Position numbers and translations under genes: made by a program. The notes under the pieces are model-generated. The model searched no databases. It was not told where the DNA came from and saw only the letters and a list, made by a program, of their open reading frames with translations. 16,414 nucleotides of DNA from Methanoculleus sp. UBA208 (GTDB taxonomy: Archaea > Halobacteriota > Methanomicrobia > Methanomicrobiales > Methanoculleaceae): assembly GCF_002498065.1 (NCBI RefSeq), contig NZ_DAFZ01000074.1, positions 732-17,145 on the forward strand, in the 5' to 3' direction. Positions 1 to 4,995 of the stretch are shown here, piece by piece; the stretch's first letter is position 1, and the number at the start of each line of letters is the position of its first letter.

Positions 1-477
1 CGGGTCTTCGGCGTCCATCACCTGGCAGTTGAAGAACGGGATCTCGTCGTTCGTGGTCGTAATATCCGAGTAGTCGAGCCGCCACATCGGGAACGGGACC
101 CGGACGATCCCGGTCGTCCCCGACCACTGGCCGTCGATCGTCGCGTAGGTCACCCACCGGGTGACGCCGGGTGCGGTTCCTGCCGGTGGGACGGTCATGT
201 TCAGGCGGTTCTTTTCGGTCGGGATCTGGTAGGTCCCGGGGTCGACGAACCCGATCTCACGCGGCTTCCCGTCCCAGGTAGGGACCGGGGTGGGTGTCGG
301 CACCGTGGTCGCCGGGGGAATCGTGGGCGTCCACGCCGGGGTGACCGCCGGCTCCGGCTCCCCGGCACCCCATAACCCCGGCAGTTCGCCGGTCGCTGCC
401 GGCTTGATGACCAGGGCCAGCACGAGGACGACCGCGATTGCCAGAACGACATAGAGGAAATCCTGTTTCTTCGTCAT
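1..477 (-). CDS. Membrane-anchored surface protein, partial (C-terminus beyond window)
   Basis: I do not recognise this family. The frame is open from an ATG at 477 down to base 1, giving 159 residues with no stop, so the gene continues off the left edge. It begins MTKKQDF, followed by one hydrophobic segment at about residues 7-25, which fits a signal anchor. A Thr/Pro-rich linker covers about residues 42-68, and then a domain rich in Tyr, Trp, Thr and Gly with two NxT/S-type neighbourhoods, likely outside the cell. The start is supported by a modest purine-rich AAAGGGA about 6-12 bases upstream. It is divergent from the archaellin genes and shares their intergenic region, so common regulation is possible but not shown. 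The linker style matches the C-terminus of the propeller protein at the other end of the window. Confidence 0.72.
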   Translation of the reverse strand, partial: MTKKQDFLYVVLAIAVVLVLALVIKPAATGELPGLWGAGEPEPAVTPAWTPTIPPATTVPTPTPVPTWDGKPREIGFVDPGTYQIPTEKNRLNMTVPPAGTAPGVTRWVTYATIDGQWSGTTGIVRVPFPMWRLDYSDITTTNDEIPFFNCQVMDAEDP

Positions 478-540
478 ACCCGGTCCCTTTCAGTTGAAAC
501 CCGCCTGTGCGGCACCCCCTGCCCCTCGCCCTCCAGCAAC

Positions 541-581
541 GGAAAAATACAGAATTTTTCCCGCGGGGAAACGATTTTTCC
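541..581. repeat. Nested inverted repeats in the divergent intergenic region
   Basis: A 15-bp inverted repeat, TTTCCCGCGGGGAAA (557-571; 6-bp arms around GCG), lies between GGAAAAAT (541-548) and its complement ATTTTTCC (574-581). The nesting is centred about 85 bp upstream of the minus-strand gene and 265 bp upstream of flaB1. It looks like an operator for a dimeric regulator. A terminator-like or chance structure is also possible. Confidence 0.45.
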
Positions 582-603
582 ACAAATGAGGGTCTGGCCG
601 CAC

Positions 604-648
604 AGTATTTCGGCTATAGGTATCGTTGCACCTCCGGCTACAAATACT
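604..648. repeat. Imperfect inverted repeat upstream of archaellin promoter
   Basis: AGTATTT at 604-610 is mirrored by AAATACT at 642-648, and AGGT at 618-621 by ACCT at 630-633, with a few more possible pairs between. It could be a regulator site or a weak hairpin. No promoter element is obvious inside it. Confidence 0.3.
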
Positions 649-740
649 TGCCTGATCCCGATGGCGGCCGATAAATGGAGGATTAGACGGACCTGTTACC
701 CTAATGGGCATGTCTTACATCCCCCTTCAATTGAATAACC

Positions 741-765
741 TTTTATACAGGTTTACGCATATACT
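741..765 (+). promoter_or_regulatory. Archaellin promoter (TATA region)
   Basis: The sequence turns AT-rich here in a GC-rich background. TTTTATA at 741-747, after an A-rich BRE-like stretch (AATAACC), is the best TATA box. CATATA at 758-763 is a second candidate. The usual spacing of about 25 bp puts the transcript start between about 769 and 787, which gives flaB1 a leader of roughly 45-62 nt. Confidence 0.6.
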
Positions 766-780
766 CCAAAGAACCGAATT

Positions 781-807
781 AGTCTGGATGAGGCGCTCAT
801 TCGGACT
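781..807 (+). promoter_or_regulatory. RNA hairpin in the flaB1 5' leader
   Basis: Arms AGTCTGGATGAG (781-792) and CTCATTCGGACT (796-807) pair over all 12 positions around a GCG loop. Ten pairs are Watson-Crick and two (785/803 and 787/801) are G-U wobbles, so the match is better as RNA than as DNA. The stem ends 8 nt before the ribosome binding site at 816-821. It may stabilise the abundant archaellin mRNA or control its translation. Confidence 0.7.
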
Positions 808-815
808 CCGGTAAC

Positions 816-821
816 AGGAGG
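816..821 (+). promoter_or_regulatory. Ribosome binding site of flaB1
   Basis: AGGAGG lies 9 bases before the ATG at 831. It is a near-perfect archaeal Shine-Dalgarno sequence and fixes the flaB1 start. Confidence 0.8.
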
Positions 822-830
822 AAACGTTTT

Positions 831-1391
831 ATGAGTAAATTGGTGAAAAACGAAGATGCATTCACCGGGCTTGAGGCGGCGATCGTTCTGATTGCGTTCA
901 TCGTCGTGGCCGCGGTCTTCTCGTACGTGGTGCTCGGCGCCGGCTTCTTCACGACCCAGAAGAGCCAGGAGGTCGTCCACACCGGTGTGGCGCAGGCGAG
1001 CTCGAACCTGGAAGTGTCAGGACCCGTCATCATAGAGGGAGGGGCAGGCAACAACGTGTCGACGATTACGTTCTATCTTCAGCTGGCGGCCGGCGGATCG
1101 CCGATCGACATGAACAAGACGACCTATGCTGTCTCGACCAAAGGTGCCCTGAAAACCTACACGAATCAGACGGTCACCACGAGCTGGTATAAGGACGGCG
1201 GCGTAGAGGGCAGTCCGAACAATCTCCTCGAGAGGTTCGAGTTCGTAAAGGTCACCATCAGTAGCCTGCCAGACATCGGCATCAATGACAAGTTCATCGT
1301 CGAGATTCGGCCTGATCAGGGTGCGTCTTACCCGCTCGAGCGCAACGCCCCGTCGAGCCTGGCGGATGGTCATTTCTACGAGGTCTACTGA
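831..1391 (+). CDS. flaB1: Archaellin FlaB1 (ArlB), filament subunit
   Basis: Filament subunit of the archaellum, made as a prearchaellin with a class III (type IV pilin-like) signal peptide. The short charged leader contains KNEDAFTG, with predicted cleavage after Gly13. The hydrophobic assembly helix LEAAIVLIAF...FSYVVLGAGFFTTQKSQE follows at about residues 14-47. This helix forms the filament core and is the hallmark of the family; the remaining ~140 residues should form the outer beta domain. The length (186 aa) is near the usual size. Three Asn-X-Ser/Thr sites (N75, N95, N112) lie in the outer domain and may be glycosylated. It is first in a two-gene unit with flaB2, 14 bp apart. The peptidase that would process it (FlaK/ArlK) is not in the window. 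Confidence 0.96.
   Translation: MSKLVKNEDAFTGLEAAIVLIAFIVVAAVFSYVVLGAGFFTTQKSQEVVHTGVAQASSNLEVSGPVIIEGGAGNNVSTITFYLQLAAGGSPIDMNKTTYAVSTKGALKTYTNQTVTTSWYKDGGVEGSPNNLLERFEFVKVTISSLPDIGINDKFIVEIRPDQGASYPLERNAPSSLADGHFYEVY
856..988 (+). repeat. Near-identical direct repeat, copy 1 (archaellin 5' block)
   Basis: This 133-bp block matches 1428-1560 with three differences, all at synonymous third codon positions. The last 95 bp are identical. It encodes the cleavage site and hydrophobic core helix of FlaB1. Confidence 0.92.
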
Positions 1392-1401
1392 GGAGGGTGA
1401 T
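1392..1401 (+). promoter_or_regulatory. Ribosome binding site of flaB2
   Basis: GGAGGGTGAT begins at the base after the flaB1 stop and lies 4 bases before the flaB2 ATG. It closely matches the archaeal consensus and fixes the start at 1406. Confidence 0.8.
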
Positions 1402-1405
1402 GTAA

Positions 1406-1969
1406 ATGAAGAAACAGTTCAACGATAATGCATTCACCGGGCTTGAGGCGGCGATCGTGCTCATCGCGTTCATCGTCGTGGCCGCGGTCTTCTCGTACGT
1501 GGTGCTCGGCGCCGGCTTCTTCACGACCCAGAAGAGCCAGGAGGTCGTCCACACCGGTGTATCTCAGGCGAGTTCCAGCATGGAGATCGTCGGCAACGTC
1601 TATGGAATCGGCTCTGGCGGCACTCACCTGACCAACATCACGTTCGTTGTTGGGAACACCGCCGGCGGAACGCCGATCGATGTACAGCAGATGGTCATCA
1701 CGTACGTGAACGAAACGAATCACGAGGTAATTACCTATAATGAGACTGCTGACCCCGCGACAGACAACACCTGGAAAGTCCAGGCCCGGTACAACGCCAA
1801 CGGCGACCTGCTCCTTGAACCAGGCGAGCAGTTCGAACTCAATGTTCACGTTATGAATCCGATCCCGAACACCCCGTTCACCGTAAACCTGCAGCCGGCT
1901 GCCGGTGCCGTCTACCCCATCCATAAGACGGTCCCACCTGCCATAGATACGGTTAACGTACTCTACTAA
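1406..1969 (+). CDS. flaB2: Archaellin FlaB2 (ArlB), filament subunit
   Basis: Second archaellin, 187 residues. The leader MKKQFNDNAFTG predicts cleavage after Gly12, followed by the same core helix as FlaB1 with almost no amino-acid change through about residue 51. From about residue 53 the outer domain is quite different in sequence. It contains an EPGE turn (residues 138-141) like the DPGE turns of FlaF and FlaG, and Asn-X-Thr sites at N77, N102 and N112. Tandem archaellins are usual in euryarchaea, where the paralogues may be major and minor or hook-like subunits; which is which cannot be told here. The gene is followed by a T8 tract, so flaB1-flaB2 is probably its own transcript, which would allow the subunits to be made in excess of the motor proteins. 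Confidence 0.96.
   Translation: MKKQFNDNAFTGLEAAIVLIAFIVVAAVFSYVVLGAGFFTTQKSQEVVHTGVSQASSSMEIVGNVYGIGSGGTHLTNITFVVGNTAGGTPIDVQQMVITYVNETNHEVITYNETADPATDNTWKVQARYNANGDLLLEPGEQFELNVHVMNPIPNTPFTVNLQPAAGAVYPIHKTVPPAIDTVNVLY
1428..1560 (+). repeat. Near-identical direct repeat, copy 2 (archaellin 5' block)
   Basis: Partner of 856-988 inside flaB2. The similarity stops abruptly at the end of the helix-coding part. Confidence 0.92.
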
Positions 1970-1980
1970 CCCTTTTTTTT
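1970..1980 (+). terminator. Oligo-T terminator of the archaellin unit
   Basis: CCC followed by eight T (1973-1980) begins right after the flaB2 stop, matching the T-rich termination signal of archaeal RNA polymerase. A GC-rich hairpin (CGGCCG arms at 1998-2003 and 2007-2012) sits about 20 bp downstream. Confidence 0.6.
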
Positions 1981-2395
1981 AAGCACCGAGACGCTCGCGG
2001 CCGGTTCGGCCGGCGATGTCTTCCCGGCACCTCTGGAACAGGCGCCCCTCTTCCTATCAAAGACATTTCGGGAGGCCTGCCTTGCACAGTCGCTGCAGAC
2101 CGATATACACCAACAGTTAACGCCCCTGTCAGGCCAGGTTTTGTCAGGTTGGCATCGCTTTGATACGTATGAATGTTCGGAGGCGAGTCCTATCCGCATC
2201 GGTCAGGACGGCCCCCTGCAGGTTTACCGTTGAAGAAGAGAATCACCGGTTACAGCTGGTTGGAGCGGGCCGGTGCAAAGATGTTACCACACCACCCGGC
2301 CACAACCACTGATACCAGCGGCCCGTACCCCGAACAAGTCTTTCACAACGTTTAGAAGGCGGCAAGGCGTCCGGAAAACCGGTATCAACACGAGC
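1981..2395. other. Non-coding gap between archaellin and motor units
   Basis: I see no convincing gene here. Short frames exist on both strands (for example plus 2173-2355), but none has a ribosome binding site or a recognisable protein pattern. Visible items are the CGGCCG hairpin at 1998-2012, a repeated TGTCAGG around 2128-2150, and CCGG-AAAA-CCGG at 2371-2382 just upstream of the flaCE promoter. It may hold a regulator site, a small RNA or decayed sequence. Confidence 0.4.
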
Positions 2396-2408
2396 AACTT
2401 TTATTAAC
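2396..2408 (+). promoter_or_regulatory. Promoter of the motor operon, near-leaderless
   Basis: ACTTTTATTAACC contains a TATA-like TTTTATTAA. Spacing of about 25 bp predicts a transcript start at about 2425-2430, only a few bases before the ATG at 2434. No ribosome binding site precedes that ATG, as expected for a leaderless or nearly leaderless mRNA. Confidence 0.5.
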
Positions 2409-2433
2409 CTTGAGATTGATATGATTTAATATT

Positions 2434-3270
2434 ATGGTGGGGGTAGATCAGGCTCAAATCGATAAAATACTCTCCGGCGCGTCCTCCGAGGACCCGGAGG
2501 CCCGTCTCGAGACGCTCGAGAAGGAACTGGACTTCGTAAAGACTTCGATCAAGCGGCTGCTCATCGATCTCCGGGAGCGGATGAACGAACTGGACAACCC
2601 GTTCACCACCGCCGCCGCATCCTACGCAGGGAACAGGTTCGAGCCGCCGGACCCTGCCGGGGATGCTGCTGGTGAGGGCGATAAGGAGCCCGAGCATGAC
2701 AGCGCATCCGCCGGCATGAGCGGTCAGCCGAAAAATCCGGTCCAGGAGAGCCTCGAACAGGACAGCGGACTCTTCCCGGCCGACCTTCGAGCGGCCCAGC
2801 TCTCCCCGGGCGTTCAGCTCCCATCGGGCGCCCAGTTCCCCCCGGCCGACATGCTTCCTCCCGTGCAGGCAAAACCCGCGGGAAAACTCAAACTGCAGAA
2901 GGTCCACCGGCTCTTTGAGTGGGTGCACCAGGGATGCAGGAAGTACGGGCACGAACACATGGCGATCATGATCGACGCCTACCAGTCCATGGGCTATATC
3001 GATGAGGATGTCTCCGACCAGATTCACGATATCATGCGGATGGCCCCCGAGACCCCGGGCGACTTCCGGGATATCGGCCCGAACGAGTTCGTTTCTGAAC
3101 TCTACGTCCTGAACCGGATCCTCGACCCCGACGACTCAACGCTCGATCGGGACATGATCGAGGTGCTGATGCTCGCCCCCCGTCGCCCCGGAGACCGCAA
3201 CGCAGAGAAGACATCATCAGAGGAGCAAGACGCCGGCGATACCTGGATCGAGTTGCTGGACAGGATATGA
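2434..3270 (+). CDS. flaCE: FlaC/FlaE fusion, archaellum cytoplasmic switch protein (ArlCE)
   Basis: Cytoplasmic motor protein thought to form the ring beneath the archaellum and to receive the chemotaxis signal through CheF. Residues 1-55 form a short N-terminal module with a likely coiled coil (about 20-52, with LETLEKELDFVKTSIKRL), as in FlaC. Residues about 60-148 are a Pro/Gly/Ala-rich, probably disordered linker. Residues about 150-278 match the FlaD/E C-terminal domain, with the HRLFEWVHQG stretch and the helical MIDAYQSMGYI segment. One combined protein replaces separate FlaC and FlaD/E genes, as known in haloarchaea. It is first in the motor operon and ends 3 bp before flaF. The start has no ribosome binding site but fits the close upstream TATA box. 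A GTG three bases downstream is an alternative start. Confidence 0.85.
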   Translation: MVGVDQAQIDKILSGASSEDPEARLETLEKELDFVKTSIKRLLIDLRERMNELDNPFTTAAASYAGNRFEPPDPAGDAAGEGDKEPEHDSASAGMSGQPKNPVQESLEQDSGLFPADLRAAQLSPGVQLPSGAQFPPADMLPPVQAKPAGKLKLQKVHRLFEWVHQGCRKYGHEHMAIMIDAYQSMGYIDEDVSDQIHDIMRMAPETPGDFRDIGPNEFVSELYVLNRILDPDDSTLDRDMIEVLMLAPRRPGDRNAEKTSSEEQDAGDTWIELLDRI

Positions 3271-3273
3271 TGA

Positions 3274-3768
3274 ATGTCGAGCGAAACCTTCACCACAGCG
3301 ATGTTCCTTATCGCCGCCATCATATCGGCCGGCGTCCTCATTAACGCAGTCTTCCCGGTGATCTATACCCTTTCGGGTACGATCTCGTCATCCTCACACA
3401 AGGTGGATGAACGGTTGAGCACGGACGTGAAGATCGTCACGACCTACGCCAGCGGCGGGAACGACACCGCCCGGATCTGGTTAAAAAACATCGGCGCCGG
3501 CAGGATCGCCGATGCCGACGTACAGAAGGCCGACGTCTTCCTCGGGGGGCAGGGCGACTTCATCCGGCTAACGCGGGCGGCGGTGCTCGCCGAAGGAACC
3601 TGGACTTACGAGATCCTCGAGGACTCAAACAACTACTGGGACCCCGGCGAGACCCTTTATGTCGAGGCACAGACCGTAAAGATTCCCGCCAAGGAGGGAA
3701 TCGTCTACTTCCAGTTCGTCCTCCCCTCGGGGCTCATCCGGTCGACCACCTTCACCGCGAGTGATTAG
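3274..3768 (+). CDS. flaF: Archaellum stator protein FlaF (ArlF)
   Basis: Monotopic membrane protein. In studied archaea ArlF has a beta-sandwich domain outside the membrane that binds the S-layer and anchors the stator. Here the 164 residues begin with a hydrophobic helix (about 8-35, MFLIAAIISAGVLINAVFP), with no prepilin cleavage motif, followed by a beta-rich domain. The DPGE turn at residues 123-126 recurs in FlaG and, as EPGE, in FlaB2, in line with a shared archaellin-like fold. The gene starts 3 bp after flaCE and ends 2 bp before flaG, so it is translated within the same operon. The upstream ribosome binding site is weak. Assignment rests on position, topology and the N-terminal helix, and on its pairing with FlaG. 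Confidence 0.87.
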   Translation: MSSETFTTAMFLIAAIISAGVLINAVFPVIYTLSGTISSSSHKVDERLSTDVKIVTTYASGGNDTARIWLKNIGAGRIADADVQKADVFLGGQGDFIRLTRAAVLAEGTWTYEILEDSNNYWDPGETLYVEAQTVKIPAKEGIVYFQFVLPSGLIRSTTFTASD

Positions 3769-3770
3769 CC

Positions 3771-4247
3771 ATGAGTGCGGGACCCCTCGTCGCATCCGGA
3801 GTCGGCATCCTCCTCCTGGTCGCCACCGCCTATGTCCTGATCGGCGGCACCCTCGCCACCACGGAGGTGATGGTCGAAGCGCAGAGCAACCTCGCTACCT
3901 ACCAGGAAGCCAAGATGCGGACGGCGATCGCGATCCAGAACACGACAATCGCCGACGGAGCCCTCTACGTCGAGGTGATGAACACCGGGAGCGAACCAGT
4001 CGTCGATATAGCGTCCATCGACGTCTACATCCAGAGCGGGGGCGTTCCGGTCTACATCCCCTACCGGGACGGCGCGAACCACTGGGACAGAGTTGGCATA
4101 GCGCCGGACGAGGTCCACCCCGGCGAACTCGACCCCGGCGAGACCCTCAACCTCTCCGTCACGTACGAAGAAGGCGTCGACCCCACGTGGGTCCAGGTCG
4201 TCACCGGAAACGGGGTCTCCAGTTCAGCATACATCCAGGTGACTTAG
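3771..4247 (+). CDS. flaG: Archaellum stator/filament protein FlaG (ArlG)
   Basis: Partner of FlaF. In characterised systems ArlG forms a filament capped by ArlF at the stator. The 158-residue protein starts MSAGPLVASG, then a hydrophobic helix (about 5-30) with a long amphipathic continuation (TTEVMVEAQSNLATYQEAK), and a beta-sandwich with DPGE at residues 122-125 and the CARDB-like pattern LYVEVMNTGSEPV (about 66-78). It starts 2 bp after flaF. The flaF tail carries GAGTGAT, which may act as the ribosome binding site. The last codons include CAG-GTG, which serves as the flaH ribosome binding site, so flaG and flaH are probably translationally coupled. Confidence 0.87.
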   Translation: MSAGPLVASGVGILLLVATAYVLIGGTLATTEVMVEAQSNLATYQEAKMRTAIAIQNTTIADGALYVEVMNTGSEPVVDIASIDVYIQSGGVPVYIPYRDGANHWDRVGIAPDEVHPGELDPGETLNLSVTYEEGVDPTWVQVVTGNGVSSSAYIQVT

Positions 4248-4248
4248 C

Positions 4249-4992
4249 ATGGCTACAGGCGAAGACACAGACAGCAGTATTCTCGGGATGCCCGACAAGA
4301 CGATCCTCTCGACAGGGAACTCCGAACTCGACAAGAAGATCGCCGACGGCCTTCCGCTCCAGTCGCTCACGCTCATCGAGGGCGAAAACGACACCGGAAA
4401 GAGCGTGCTCACCCAGCAGATCGTCTGGGGTGCCATGAAACAGGGATTCAACGTCGACATCTTCTCGACGGAGAACACGAGCAAGAGTTTCCTCACCCAG
4501 ATGGAGTCGATGAGCCTCGATATCTCAGAGTACTTCGCCTGGGGCTACCTCCGGGTCTTCCCCATGCACGTCGTCGGGTTCGAGTGGACGAAAGAGAAGA
4601 TGCAGGGGACGCTCGAGCGGATGATCCACTTCATAGAGCAGAGCAAGGCAGACGTGATCGTCATCGACTCGCTCACCCTCTTCACCGAGTACGCAAAGCA
4701 GGACACCGTCCTCACGTTCTTCACGAACTGCAAGAACCTCGTCGACCACGGCAAGACCATCCTGATCACCCTGCACACCTACGCCTTCGTCGAGGACTCC
4801 CTTGTCCGCATCCGCTCGATCTGCGACGCCCACCTCTTCATGAAGAAGGCGCTCGTCGGCGGCAAGTACGTCATGATGCTCGAGGTCGTCAAGGTCCGCG
4901 GCGCACGAAAGACCACCGGGAATATCATCAGTTTCGAGGTCCACCCCGGGTACGGCATCAAGATCATCCCGGTATCGGTCGCGAAGGTGTAA
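4249..4992 (+). CDS. flaH: Archaellum ATP-binding regulator FlaH (ArlH)
   Basis: RecA/KaiC-like protein that binds ATP and forms a ring around or beneath the FlaI ATPase, regulating assembly and rotation. The Walker A motif is GENDTGKS (residues 45-52), and the Walker B strand VIVIDS ends at D140-S141. The family shows little or no hydrolysis, and nothing here suggests otherwise. The length, 247 aa, is close to the usual 230-260. The start at 4249 lies one base after the flaG stop and is supported by AGGTGA at 4237-4242 inside the end of flaG. The gene ends AAG-GTG-TAA, where AAGGTG is the ribosome binding site of flaI. It sits between FlaG and FlaI as in nearly all archaellum clusters. Confidence 0.96.
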   Translation: MATGEDTDSSILGMPDKTILSTGNSELDKKIADGLPLQSLTLIEGENDTGKSVLTQQIVWGAMKQGFNVDIFSTENTSKSFLTQMESMSLDISEYFAWGYLRVFPMHVVGFEWTKEKMQGTLERMIHFIEQSKADVIVIDSLTLFTEYAKQDTVLTFFTNCKNLVDHGKTILITLHTYAFVEDSLVRIRSICDAHLFMKKALVGGKYVMMLEVVKVRGARKTTGNIISFEVHPGYGIKIIPVSVAKV

Positions 4993-4995
4993 GAA

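Noticed and set aside
490..711. 73-aa minus-strand frame in the divergent intergenic region
   Set aside because: It spans the AT-rich inverted-repeat region, has no ribosome binding site and no recognisable pattern.
856..1560. Repeated blocks as a CRISPR array or mobile element
   Set aside because: There are only two copies, both coding for the same helix of paralogous archaellins. No short spaced repeats, no transposase gene and no tRNA genes are visible anywhere in the window.
1998..2012. CGGCCG hairpin as an intrinsic bacterial-type terminator
   Set aside because: It lies after, not before, the T8 tract. The T tract alone explains archaeal termination.
1966..2199. 77-aa Cys-rich minus-strand frame after flaB2
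   Set aside because: No ribosome binding site near its ATG, and it overlaps the flaB2 stop and the T-rich terminator, whose complement gives its KKK tail.
2173..2355. 60-aa plus-strand frame between the archaellin and motor units
   Set aside because: No ribosome binding site, no domain pattern, and an odd composition (His, Pro, Thr) for a real small protein.
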